Source: Bolinopsis microptera (Eukaryota; Ctenophora; Tentaculata; Lobata; Bolinopsidae). Taken from it: a stretch of DNA of 64,000 nucleotides. The stretch spans positions 186,001-250,000 of the forward strand of contig NC_087081.1 in assembly GCF_026151205.1 (NCBI RefSeq). Reading direction: 5' to 3'. Positions 21,411-32,350 of the stretch are shown here, piece after piece. Every line of letters starts with the position of its first letter. The stretch's first letter is position 1. The position numbers were made by a program, and so were the translations under genes. The notes beneath the pieces were generated by a model that saw nothing but the letters and a program-made list of their open reading frames with translations, was not told the DNA's origin and ran no database searches.

Positions 21411-22850
21411 TTGTATTCTGCGTATCAGACTACCGATAATCATGTAAGTACGTTTCTGGATAACAAGAAAGATATGGAGGAGTTGAAGAGCGATCTTATC
21501 CGATCGCAAAGTACTGTTATCAAGCTGCAGGCTGAACTTCTGGAAACTAAATCGAAGCAGTTGGAATCCATGCACTCCACCGTCAAGACCGCCGTTCAAG
21601 ACACTGTCCAAGCTGAGATGAAGTCATACAGTCAAGCTGTGACTAAAAATGCACCTGTGCTTGCAGAAGAGAATTTAAAAAAGGTTGTACAGAATGGTGT
21701 ATCGGAAGAGGATCGCAGTAGGAATGTGCTCATCTTTGGTTTGAAGGAGACTGATGAAGAGGAACTGTGCAATAAAGTTACCGTGATTTTTCAGCAGATT
21801 GAAGAAAAACCACGTTTTGAAGCTATCTGGGTTGGGAGAAAATCAGCCAACAAGACTAGACCAGTCAAAGTTTCGCTAGATAATACTAACTTACCGTTCA
21901 TCAGATATTAGTAAATGCCAAAAAGCTGAGACTGTGTGAAGATCATAAGACTGTTTTCATCTTTCCAGATCGATCACCTGAAGATCGAGTTATCCATCAG
22001 CGGTTGGTCTTGGAAATGAAACAGATAGCCAAAGCAGGCATGGCTCCACCGTGTAGGTTCGGGTGGGTGCGCACCCACCCAAAGGGTGTTGCACCCACCC
22101 AAACGATTTGAAAATGTTCACACAAAAATTGTCAAATTTTGTATAAACTAAGGGTCAATTGACTTCTGTAATCAATTGAGACTGTTTTGGAGATATTAAA
22201 ATATGTTTAGGAGAGTAAAATTCCAAAATTTTTCAGGGGGCTTCACCCCCCCCCCCCCCCCCCCCCCCCACCGTGCGCCAAGCTGCACCCACCCAAATAT
22301 TTTGAGCTGGAGCCATGCCTGAGCCAAAGAAGACACAAAAAAACATAATTATATCAGAAGTGGTAATATTTGTAGTGAGGACAAGATGTTAGAGAGTGAT
22401 ACATAATAATGAGTGATATACGTCCATAAGTTCTTAATTTTGATTGTTGATATAAGCGTGATAAAAATAATTTATTTCATTTGTATTGGACGGGACATAC
22501 ACAAAGATGCTACGTATGGTGCTGGGTATCTCATGGAAGGACAAGGTGAGCAATATAACTTTGTATGGTAGTCTACCAAGGCTGTCAAACAAGTTACGAA
22601 GCAGGAGACTAAAAATGGAAGGACACTGCATCAGACATCCTGAGCTACTTGCCAGTGATTTAGTCTTATGGAAACCTATGCATGGTAAAGCACAGCAAGG
22701 CCGACCAAGACAAAGCTACTTGTCTGTGTTACTGAAGGAAATTGGGACAAACTCAAAAGAGGAACTGTGAACTCTGATGAGGGACAGGGATATATGGAGG
22801 GGGTTATCTGGCGTAGATCAGACTTAGTTCCGACAAAGTAGTAGTATTTC
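21411..22850 (+). mobile_element. LINE remnant with ORF1 and the end of ORF2
   Basis: From 21411 a frame reads through a predicted coiled coil (KDMEELKSDLIRSQSTVIKL) into SRNVLIFGLKETDEEELCNK and WVGRKSANKTRPVKVSL. After a frame break it continues as NAKKLRLCEDHKTVFIFPDR. This is the RRM-like ORF1 domain found in many LINEs (RNVIIFGL, RPLKV.L, NAK.LR, PDRTPEER). Most of ORF2 is missing; 22486-22770 encodes only its extreme C-terminal part (MLRMVLGISWKDKVSNITLY, then GRPRQSYL). The 3' end is a TTTCATTTCATTCC-like tail near 22845. A hAT-type MITE has inserted into ORF1 at 22035. Confidence 0.8.
22035..22321. mobile_element. hAT-type MITE inserted in the LINE, 287 bp
   Basis: Inverted ends CAGGCATGGCTCC / GGAGCCATGCCTG are flanked by a perfect 8-bp duplication AGCCAAAG (22027-22034 and 22322-22329). 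Removing the element and one duplication restores the LINE ORF1 sequence context. Interior CACCCACCC words and a run of 24 C at 22246-22269 dominate. Confidence 0.95.
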
Positions 22851-22859
22851 ATTTCATTC

Positions 22860-23555
22860 CATTAATAACCTGCATAGTTGAAAAGTTGATTGATGTAGTT
22901 TCGATAAACAGGGCGTCGTTCAACTCCACTCATTTCGTTTCAAGCTGGAATGTAGTATTGTTTAGTGTATGTTTGTTCATGTACCTCTCATCATCAAAAG
23001 GTTTCAACTTATACAGCATCGATAACATCATCTAACAAAGCTTTTTGAACAGCTTAAGATTCAGTTAAAATTACATAATTCAGATACATTTTGTGAAATG
23101 ATACATTGTCAGCCTGTATTTAATTAATTATAATAATTATGGTAATTTAGCTAAAAATCAAACCATTTTAGTTTTCATTGTTATCAAAATAATGCCGATC
23201 TAAATTCGTCTTAATCTGCAAGCTTCTTTCATCAAGAAGATTCTTGAAGTGATTTGCATGTACACAGAGTCTTAGCTGTCTTAGCTAGTTCTGGGTCCAT
23301 AAACATGTCACCTTCTTTCTAATGGTGATTGTCAAGTTTGTTCAGCAACATAATTCAGAATTGCAGAAATTATTTGAATCTACTAGAGATGAAATGGCTT
23401 AAATAACAAGCAATAGATGTAACTAAACAATACATATTGTAGTTTGACTACTTCTTTGAAACAATCAAAGAATGGGGGAGCTAAGGGAATGATTGCTCAA
23501 AACGAATGTTATCTTCATGAATTCAATGCAGCATCTATACATTTATTCCAAATTA
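22860..23555. other. no recognised feature
   Basis: AT-rich DNA without supported genes or repeats. Confidence 0.35.
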
Positions 23556-23990
23556 GTGATGGATGAGGGGGTTTAAGTCAGGCATTCCTGACATTTACTC
23601 TACTACTATTTATAAATTCAAAATCATGTTAAGAAGATAGCAGCAACTAATCTATATTATTTACAGTGCTCTATTTTATGTGTACTGAAGAGTGCCTTTA
23701 CAATATTCCACTTTTTGGTGTAGATTTCCTCCATATCCAACAGGCAACACTGAATGAGTGATGGATGAGGGGGTTTAAGTCAGGTGTTCCTGACATGTAT
23801 TCAAAATTGCATTGAGAAGATAGCAGTAACTAATCTATATTATTTACAGTGCTCTATTTATGTACTGAAGGGTACCTTTATAATATTTCAGTTTGTGGTA
23901 GGGTTCCTCCACATCCAACAGGTAACACGGAATGAGTGATGGATGAGGGGGTTTAAGTCAGGCATTCCTGTCAAAAGATCTATAATTAAT
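23556..23990. repeat. tandem repeat of about 180-200 bp, 2.3 copies
   Basis: Units begin GTGATGGATGAGGGGGTTTA near 23556, 23757 and 23936. Successive units share TTTACAGTGCTCTATTTTA-like blocks and CTCCA(C/T)ATCCAACAGG(C/T)AACAC. The third copy is cut off before the MITE at 24011. Confidence 0.85.
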
Positions 23991-24010
23991 CTTGTAAGGG
24001 TACCATACAG

Positions 24011-24299
24011 CAGTGGCGTAACGAAAGGCCCTGCTGACCCTGCTGTGCAGGGGGGCGCCGTCTTAGGGGGGCGCCAAATCGTCGTTTGAATGTGGGACAA
24101 TTTCAAAAACTTAACTAAAGTACTAGCAAAACTGCGCGTTTTGCTCTAGATACACACTTTTTTAGAGATTTTACCGGCGTATTCTTTAAAATCACCTAAT
24201 TTGTTCAATTTTAGGGAGGGGCACCAAAAGGGGAGGGGGTGCCAACAGGGGGGCGCTTTTTTCGGCAGGGGGGCGCCAACAGGCAACGTTACGCCACTG
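24011..24299. mobile_element. hAT-type MITE, 289 bp
   Basis: Inverted ends CAGTGGCGTAACG / CGTTACGCCACTG are flanked by an exact 8-bp duplication CCATACAG (24003-24010 and 24300-24307). The interior is rich in GGGGGGCGCC. The stretch 24130-24240 is homologous to 62580-62695 (shared GGGAGGGGCACCA and TTTAAAATCAC/TCTAAAATCCAC blocks), so a second, diverged copy exists near the right end of the window. Confidence 0.95.
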
Positions 24300-24309
24300 C
24301 CATACAGTA

Positions 24310-25363
24310 GACATTTTATTGTTGATTGTGAACCAAAAGTTAATTCATACCCACAATCGATAAATTATAAATCCAAATAGTCATATAAGCAATGCAATAC
24401 TAAATTGGTGAAATTGTATTAACAAAAGGTAATCAGCCAAGTAAAGGTATCTCAACAATATAACATTGAAGTATTAGAAATGGCACTCTACTATTATAAA
24501 ACACTTTACTGTGCTGTTTTAAACAATATTATATGAAATTAAGCCAGAGAAGGGATGAACTTCAGAAAAGGACAGAACACTACCGGTACAAAAAATTGAA
24601 TGAGTTTCAGGGAAGGGTTACTAAAATTTTACGGTAGCGCTCGATTTTATTCAAAAAATTTCAAAGTGCTCAGCACCACGAAAAATATAATTTTTTTCCT
24701 CCGCTTTCAAAACTTTTTTTTACGCTGAAAAACTATCAAATAGTATTATTGGACAGTATTTAAACACTTATTGGGCAAAAATATTTCATTGTGGATGTAT
24801 AAAGAGCCAAAAAAAATTTGCGCGCAAAAAAAATTTTTTTTTGAAGGTTTTTTTAAATTTTGACCGGGTTAACTCTTATGTGCGCTCATGAACTTAATAT
24901 TAGCTAATGCGGCATATTCAAATGTATCAGAAATCGAAATATCTAAGCTTTTCCTTGAAATTAACCTATCGATAATCCTGAAAAACCTCAAAAAATGACC
25001 ATTTTTAGGGCCAAAAATCGGTTTTTTTCAAATAAAACCAGGTTAACCCCATTTTCAACACTTTCCACTATCACCAATCGATTCAAGGGCCAAAAATACG
25101 TCTTTTAAGACATGTCTGATGACCCTGGTGTATCGAGCCGAAAATCCCCGTAACAGCTCTTACTATAAGGATAAAAACAATATCTATTATGCCGCTAACA
25201 AATTTGGTCAGCTCACCCTTGAAGATGATAAAATTAAAACTAAAAGCGACACCACGATAGGAGTTAAAGTTATGATGGATAATTGCAATTGTCCGAGCTT
25301 TTGATCACAGTATTCAGTTTTTCGGCCGGAAAAATTGAAAACAAGACTCAAGTCAAAGAGCTT
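24310..25363. other. no gene recognised
   Basis: Very A/T-rich with homopolymer runs. A 61-codon frame at 25119-25304 has plausible composition but no recognisable motif and no splice context. Confidence 0.35.
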
Positions 25364-25367
25364 TTAA

Positions 25368-26117
25368 CGGGTGATACTCGTAAAATATCTGTTCCAGTCC
25401 AACTCGGCGCGCGTTCTGGTAGGTTGTAAACCTACAAATCATGTCATGTGTGGTATGGTTGCGAAAATAATTATTTGATGCGCGGCGCGGCCTTGCTCTA
25501 ACCAGAGCCCTTTCGCTTGCAGTAGCGCGCGACCGCGTCACGCAGTACGCGTAGACACATGGCTATGTGGAGGCGCGGCCCAGTAGTGCATCGCTTCGCG
25601 CTATAATGCAAATGCTTGTATGGCTGAACAGAAAACTAGCTAACAAGTAATCTTAATGCAATTATGCTTGAACCTACACCGGGATTTTTTTCCATGTGGA
25701 AAAAAATGAACTGTAAATTGTTTTACAAAATTTGATTCGGATCCGCATTTGGACTTGGAGGATTTTGCCGCTTCGACGCGCCGCGCGAACTAGCATTCTT
25801 GCTTCGCATCCGTCGTCGATCGTTGCTTTGCTTCGCAGAGCAACGATCTCGACGGATTGACATCGTCAATCAAGATCCGCATTAATGTGCAATAATGAAT
25901 AACAAATTTTATCATCATTTAATGTGCCTAAAGCTTAAAAATCGTTTTTATTATTTAAGCCGCAAAAATTTAGTGCATTCGATGTGTCAGAAACGAAAAA
26001 AATATAAAAAGGGTTTATAAATCCATTTGTAGGTTTACAACCTACCAGGACGCGCGCCGAGTTGGACTCGTCGACGGTATATAATATATGGAACAAATAT
26101 TTTACGAGTATCACCCG
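25368..26117. mobile_element. piggyBac-like non-autonomous element with TTAA flanks
   Basis: Both ends carry CGGGTGATACTCGTAAAATA-type inverted repeats next to TTAA (25364-25367 and 26118-26121). About 40 bases inward a second block of inverted repeat is found (GTAGGTTGTAAACCTACAAA on the left and its complement at about 26030-26050, with a CpG-rich GGCGCGCG word). The TTAA target is typical of piggyBac. There is no transposase. The CpG-rich centre contains an imperfect hairpin at 25808-25859. A fragment of a sister copy lies at 51255-51333. Confidence 0.8.
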
Positions 26118-26318
26118 TTAAAATTCCATGTACTATTGTACTGTCATGTTCGCTGTTATTAGAACATAGAAGCAAAGAATTAATAATATAAAGTCTCTCC
26201 TACTAAATCGCCCACCCAAATTTTAAGAAAATTCTTGCGAAAAGGCCCTAAAGGTATATATGAATATAATCTTATTGGGTGTATTTTGGACGCTGATTCC
26301 GAGTTACCCCCCCATGAC

Positions 26319-26397
26319 GTAGGGTTGACGGATGTTACTCGTCTAAATTTCTGCGAAGTAACGCGCGCCGGGCCAAACCATTAACAATGGTCAAGAC
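26319..26397 (+). repeat. end fragment of a CpG-rich repeat family (copy 1 of 3)
   Basis: It begins GACGGATGTTACTCGTCTAA and ends ACCATTAACAATGGTCAAGA, with an inner GCGCGCCGGGCC. Two copies in the other orientation lie at 48366-48488 and 49076-49148. The outer part resembles the ends of the element at 25368, so it may be a related TTAA-family terminus. Confidence 0.75.
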
Positions 26398-26616
26398 GTA
26401 GGGTAAAAATGCTTCCCTGGAAAGTTATGGGAAAAAACTGTTTTGGTCACGTGACACGCTAGTAAAAGTAAAACACGACATTGATTGTTTAGGGCTCGGG
26501 TTATATTAGGGTTATGGATATCATTGGGGTTCCGTTTATGGTTAGGGTTCAATAGGGTTGGGATTAGTATAGGGTTTATGTAAAACCGTTTTGTTCGGCT
26601 GCAAAACCATAAAAAC

Positions 26617-26840
26617 CTTGTATCACGTGGTGACCCCCACGGTCGCTTCACTATAACGTATGAACAACAAAAACCAAAGTCACGCGATAATTTTTGGGCG
26701 AGCGAATTAGTAAAAGCCAGGCCATCTAGTTTACTTTTGTCATACGCTGTATGACCCGCCGCGCACGAGTGCGCGGCTCCCCCTGTATCGTCGAAACTCA
26801 CTATAGTGAAGCGACCGTGGGGGTCACCACGTGATACAAG
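26617..26840. mobile_element. MITE with about 40-bp inverted ends
   Basis: CTTGTATCACGTGGTGACCC at the left is the exact reverse complement of the right end. The match continues through CCCACGGTCGCTTCACTATA with at most one difference. The inner side contains CGCGGCTCCCCCTGTATCGTCGAA, which recurs at 51148-51172. The strongly conserved arms indicate youth. Confidence 0.85.
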
Positions 26841-26849
26841 TCTACTTCT

Positions 26850-27170
26850 AGGACGTTCGGAAAATAGGGAGGGGGGGGTGGTTTTGGAATTTCGGACAAA
26901 TCCGACCGGGGGTGAATAGGGAGGAGGTTTCTGAAAATCCGGAAATTTTGGCGGAATTAACGAAAAAGTCCCATTTATTTCAACTCTTTGAATTTTATTA
27001 ACAATTTATTTTAGTTGGTTTTATTTGTACTCTTAAAAGTAACTGCAAGCTGGAAATCCGGACGTCCGGGGGAGGGTTGGTTTTGAAAATTCGGACACAC
27101 CCGGACAGGGGGTGCAGCTGCAGGTGGTCTGAAAATTTGAGATTTTGGTGGACGTATTAAGTATATGGCC
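26850..27170. repeat. two copies of a G-rich segment
   Basis: GGTTTTGGAATTTCGGACAA near 26880 and GGTTTTGAAAATTCGGACAC near 27080 lie in similar surroundings (GGGAGGG before, CCGGGGGTG or CGGACAGGGGGTG after). This suggests an old tandem duplication of about 200 bp. Confidence 0.6.
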
Positions 27171-27508
27171 CCTAAGTCTAACACATATTTGGATATTTGC
27201 CAGGTTTTAGCTCGATTATCAAACTCAGGATACCAACATTGAACATATGGTCATTAGTCTAACAACCTCTGTTTTCTATTCTACTGACGGGTCCCCTATT
27301 ATATATTCATGTAAAGAATGGTCTTTAAACGCCACTAGTGAATGAGTCGGCTGCATACAGACTAGGAACCGACCGGAAATCCGGCTGAATCCGGTTCCGG
27401 CCGGATATCCGGCTTCAAAATCCGGTTCCGGCTCCGGCTCCGGCTGGAAAAAAATTTGCCGGATTTTTGCCGGATTTCAATTTTTTTTACCAACAAAAAA
27501 TCAAAAAA

Positions 27509-28810
27509 ATATTTTCGGCTAATAATGAACAAGGTAGCCTGAATCGTGGAAAAAAGTGGTTTTCAGAAAAACTTTTAAAAATTTTTGACTTAGAAGTTTT
27601 TCGGTCCGAGTCGTTCTCGAGACGTACCTCCTGTATCGAGAGCTCCGATCCCGCTTCCGAGCTCGTGTTGCAAAGGGGAGGCCTGCCTTCCGAGATCGCA
27701 TTACCGGGGGAAACCTTGAGTCCAGAATTGTGTATCGAGAGGTAGGTGGGGACTTCGAAAAACCGAAAAAATATTTTCGGCTAATAATGAACAGGGTAGC
27801 CTGAATCGTGGAAAAAAGTGGTTTTCAGAAAAACTTTAAAAAAATTTTGACTTAGAAGTTTTTCGGTCCGAGTCGTTCTCGAGATGTACCTCTTGTATCG
27901 AGAGCTCCTGCTTCCGAGCTCGTGTTGCAAAGGGGAGGCCTGCCTTCCAAGATCACATTACCGGGGGAAACCTCGAGTCCAGAATTGTGTATCGAGGGGT
28001 AGGTGGGGACTTCGAAAAACCGAAAAAATATTTTCGGCTAATAATGAACAGGGTAGCCTGAATCGTGGAAAAAAGTGGTTTTCAGAAAAAATTCGAAAAA
28101 TTTTAACTTAGAAGTTTTCGGTCCGAGTCGTTCTCGAGACGTACCTCCTGTATCGAGAGCTCCCGCTTCCGAGCTCGTGTTGCAAAGGGGAGGCCTGCCT
28201 TCCAAGATCACATTACCGGGGGAAACCTCGAGTCCAGAATTGTGTATCGAGGGGTAGGTGGGGACTTCGAAAAACCGAAAAAATATTTTCGGCTAATAAT
28301 GAACAGGGTAGCCTGAATCGTGGAAAAAAGTGGTTTTCAGAAAAAATTCGAAAAATTTTAACTTAGAAGTTTTCGGTCCGAGTCGTTCTCGAGACATACC
28401 TCCTGTATCGAGAGCTCCCGCTTCCGAGCTCGTGTTGCAAAGGGGAGGCCTGCCTTTCGAGATCACATTACCAGGGGAAACCTCGAGTCCATAATTGTGT
28501 ATCGAGAGGTAGGTGGGGACTTCGAAAAACCGAAAAAATATTTTCGGCTAATAATGAACAGGGTAGCCTGAATCGTGGAAAAAAGTGGTTTTCAGAAAAA
28601 CTTCGAAAAATTTTAACTTAGAAGTTTTCGGTCCGAGTCGTTCTCGAGACGTACCTCCTGTATCGAGAGCTCCCGCTTCCGAGCTCGTGTTGCAAAGGGG
28701 AGGCCTGCCTTCCGAGATCGCATTACCGGGAGAAACCTTGAGTCCAGAATACAGAATAGTGTATCGAGGGGTAGGTACGTGCGGACTTAGAAAAAACCGG
28801 AAAATATTTT
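27509..28810. repeat. five tandem copies of a 255-262-bp unit
   Basis: Units begin ATATTTTCGGCTAATAATGA at 27509, 27771, 28028, 28283 and 28538. Copies differ mainly by small indels, and the inner three are nearly identical. Each unit contains GTCCGAGTCGTTCTCGAGAC and the GC-rich GCTCGTGTTGCAAAGGGGAG. Open frames on both strands repeat from unit to unit with indel-driven breaks, so I do not call a protein. Confidence 0.95.
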
Positions 28811-29255
28811 GGGCCACCTCCCTGGGCTAGCCCCCGGCTATAATCGCAAAATTGGCAGTATTTAATCTTCTGATTATGAAATACGAAATATGAAGGTCAC
28901 GTGTTCAGGGTCTGGGTAGCTACTTAATTAGCTCATTACCGCAATCATGTGACTCAGCTCTAGACACCAGACGGTGATTAGTACTGTACTAGACAGTGCC
29001 TGCTTACGAACAACCTTATTAAGCACCTCTGGTTGTAAGTCACGTGACCCAATGATACTTAGACTTGCATGAAAAAAGGGAATTCGCACAAACGCGCTCA
29101 ATCAGGGGTCTGGCAGCATATGCCAATTAGATATCATTTCTGATTATTACTCGTCTAGTGTCGTGACTCGTGTCTACTCGTGTTACATTGTGTCTGCTAC
29201 GTACTGCTTGTTTAAGCAATGTCTAGTAGTAGATAGGAAGATTTGGAAAAAAACT

Positions 29256-29420
29256 ATATCTGTTGTCGAGTCGAGTAGTAGTAAATCTAAAACATCGTCC
29301 GTCTGGTTGTTCTACTCAGAAGAAAATGGGATCCCTTATGCAAGCTGCAAGAAGTGCTCGATGAAGATTAGGCGTGGAAAGGAAGGAAATTTTCCGGCAA
29401 CATCCGGCAAAAACCGGCAA
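29256..29420 (+). pseudogene. BED-type zinc finger fragment of a hAT transposase
   Basis: The frame reads SKTSSVWLFYSEENGIPYAS, then CKKCSMKIRRGKEGNFPATS. This matches the BED finger (S.VW.FF, C..C, TSNL..H) at the N terminus of hAT transposases. The zinc-binding cysteine pair is present. The histidine part is replaced by CCGGCAAAAT-type repeat sequence, so the finger is broken by an insertion or rearrangement. No catalytic domain follows. Confidence 0.65.
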
Positions 29421-29771
29421 AATCCGGCAAAATCCGGCTGCCTTTTATTTCACTCTGAAACCACCGGTTCCGGTCCGGCAAAATCCGGCTTGCCGGATTT
29501 GAGATCCAAATCCGGCTGAATCCGGTCCGGCAGCCAAAACCCCGATCCGGTCGCCAGAGTTCAATTGTTAACTCTGGACGTTGGAACACTAGGAACGATT
29601 AAACAGGTTTACCATTGACATTTTTATTTAAAACGCACGATGCTAATGTTCTGGAAATGCCGGGTCCTAATGCTTGTCTCAGTAGTAATGTCGACAACAA
29701 AGAGCAACGATCTACAACATTTAGAGCTTATAGCGCAGCTTTAGGTAGGAAAGAAAATAAAATGTAGGGTC

Positions 29772-29888
29772 AAGGTTATAAAGAGGTTGCATGGTTATAA
29801 AGAGGTTGCAAGGTTATAAAGAGGTTGCAAGGTTATAAAGAGGTTGCAAGGTTATAAAGAGGTTGCAAGGTTATAAAGAGGTTGCAAG
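29772..29888. repeat. 19-bp tandem repeat, about 6 copies
   Basis: Units of AAGGTTATAAAGAGGTTGC, one with an AT variant at its start; otherwise identical. Confidence 0.9.
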
Positions 29889-29889
29889 C

Positions 29890-30950
29890 ACCAAAAATGC
29901 TCCAACACTTGAGGTGTTAGAAACTGGAAAATCTTGAAAAACCGATCTCTGCGTTAGGGTTGATTCTGCCAGGGCGGAATGTTGACAAATGTTCGGGTTC
30001 GATGTGTTGCACAATGCACACAAATAATTAAAACAACTTCTTGTCTTTGATCATAATGTTAATATAAAATTATAATTATAAAATAATTATAATTGAATTT
30101 ATATTAAATTATGTAAAAAAGTAAACTTCATAGGGCTTGGAATAGTTCTCATAGCATATTAGCATATCGCATAGCTTTTTACAAAAATTAAAAATACTAT
30201 ATAACCATAAACAAGGAAATATTTTCAGCCCAACACAATATTAGCGCACAATGTATTAATCATCAATATTAGAAATGTTAGTTAACCAAAATAGCGCTGC
30301 CATTCATAAGCTGCAAAAACATAACAGAACGTTACATAATAATTATTGGAGCTCAGTACCAATGAACTTTAACTAATGACCAATTAGTACAATTAACCAA
30401 TCAACAATCAGTTAAATCAAGCAGTTCTGGGATGCAGTAAGTTAACTCTGTCTGAAGATGAAACTGAAATTAAAGGTCGAATAAAACATCACTGAAATCT
30501 CAAATCTCATTTCATGATAGCTGTAATCACAACACCCACTTTGGCATTCCTATACTTAAAATGAGTTAGGTAAAATGAGTCAACTCCTTAACACGCCTGG
30601 CGCGCGTGGCGGACAGCAATAGTCCACTTGTATATAATCATCGAAGTGCCTCTCAACGAGTGAGAATCCCAAATTCAGTCGGTACATCAAGAGGCAAATC
30701 GGATATTGTAAATATCAGAGCTGAAAAGCCCGAAGGTGCGGCGTTTTTCAGCAGCCGCAAAATTAGCAATATACAATTACTAAACCATAAATACTAGCTG
30801 TAGCACATTTATCAACTTTTCCACATATTTCCACTATTTCCACATACATATTCAATATTCATTGAGCTTCAAAAGATAAAACGCAAACAATCACTTATCA
30901 TGTCCAATTAATCGAGTTTTAGCATAACAACTTAACATCACGACGTTAAA
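29890..30950. other. no recognised gene
   Basis: AT-rich DNA with an imperfect AT palindrome around 30058-30115. No supported coding segment. Confidence 0.35.
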
Positions 30951-30958
30951 CCACGAGA

Positions 30959-31075
30959 TATGACGTCACACCACGTGCAGTGATATGACGTCACACCACG
31001 TGATATGACGTCACACCACGTGATATGACGTCACACCACGTGATATGACGTCACACCACGTGATATGACGTCATA
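30959..31075. promoter_or_regulatory. array of CRE and E-box palindromes, 20-bp period
   Basis: Six copies of TGACGTCA (30961, 30986, 31006, 31026, 31046, 31066) alternate with CACGTG, unit TGACGTCACACCACGTGATA. TGACGTCA is the canonical CREB/ATF palindrome and CACGTG the bHLH-zip E-box. It could be a dense regulatory cluster or simply a minisatellite that happens to have this unit. It lies about 1.3 kb beyond the 3' end of the HNRNPU-like gene. Confidence 0.6.
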
Positions 31076-31079
31076 ACAT

Positions 31080-32350
31080 GCACCCTCACGTCGCAATACA
31101 ACTTAAAATTGTGATATCAGTTAAAAGAAAAGATCTGGGTAGAAAGTAACACAATTAATTAACCGTAAAACAATCATAGCACAGGTCAAATAAAACGTTC
31201 ACCGTGACTTCTCAAAATCGTTATTAAATAAAAATCTCAGTTGTTAGCTTCATCATCAGTTTCAATATCAGTCATTAAGACGCCATGCAGACATCAGCCG
31301 CGCTCAAACTCTACCAGTTACAAATTTAAGGGAGAGTATTTCATGGAATGGATAAAAATTTACCAAAAACTTAAATCAGAAGATTATTAAGTATATTAGC
31401 AGTTCAGAGATTTGTTTGTGTAAATTTTCCGAACTGCTCGTGAACAAAAGTGGCATCTGCTTTATTAATAAGCGTAGTTAAAATGGAAAAATAGTATAAA
31501 ATCAAAAGAATTGAGCAATTTCATAATTGGACAGTTTTTTAAATGATAAATTTACTAGCACGTAACGGTTCTAAATGTAACAAAAAACTTGGAATTAATC
31601 AATTAATAAATCAATTAAATAATTAACTAATTAATTAATTAATTAAAGTAAGCAATTCCTAATTGAGGTGTAGGGATGGTAGAGTGAGCGGGAAGTAGGA
31701 AGTTGGCTAACGTCCAAACTGTTTAGGTTTTTGTAGGTTGTAGCCAGCAGGGTAGCGTAAACCGTGGGATCCTGAAAAGTTAGGAATGTGGCAGTTAAGT
31801 TAGGAATGTTCGTGTTATATTATCAAGGAAAATTCCTAGTTTTTCCGTTTTTTTCCCTAGAAAACACTTTTGTCTATGTTGAACATCATTCATGCTACCC
31901 TGATCATGCTATCATGATGAGCCGAAATTATTGTTCTGATATCCGGCCAAGCGCCTTCTAAGCTACGTACTATTATAGCCAGATATTCGATCAATTTCTA
32001 AATTTTAGAGTGGAATTGAGTGGAATTGAGTGGAATTTGAATGAAAATATTGTCAAATTGTTATTATTCTAGAGGGTAAAAAAGAAAATGTTGATTACGT
32101 AATCAACGACCAAACCCCCTCCCCCTCGGCTGATTACGTAATATGTACGATCTTCATTGAAGTAGTCAGTAAAACAAGGGCATGATACTATGTGTGGGGA
32201 CTACGGACCTGCTACTACATTACACTAATAACCCATTTCAAATATGTGAACGGCAGGGTAGGGTTCGGGCAGGTATAAAACCCACTTTTTCAGTTAAACT
32301 AGATTTACACATGACAAAATCACGTGTTATCAAGACCACGTGAAATGACA
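31080..32350. other. 3' flank of the HNRNPU-like gene
   Basis: No further exon could be supported. On the minus strand AATAAA occurs at about 31461, a possible distant poly(A) signal. A GAGTGGAATT triplet repeat lies at 32012-32040. Confidence 0.35.

Larger units (their letters stand above)
27360..29600 (+). mobile_element. hAT-family relic with CCGG-rich blocks
   Basis: Blocks of clustered CCGG words (27369-27480 and 29390-29560) bracket the region. Between them lie the five-copy 255-bp repeat and a BED-finger coding remnant. The word ACTAGGAAC(C)GA occurs at both margins (27360 and 29592), a possible partial duplication. Boundaries are not certain. Confidence 0.55.

Noticed and set aside
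25119-25304. A 61-codon frame before the TTAA element
   Set aside because: Plausible composition but no family, start context or splice borders.
30959-31075. CRISPR array
   Set aside because: The units have no unique spacers; it is a head-to-tail minisatellite in a eukaryotic genome.
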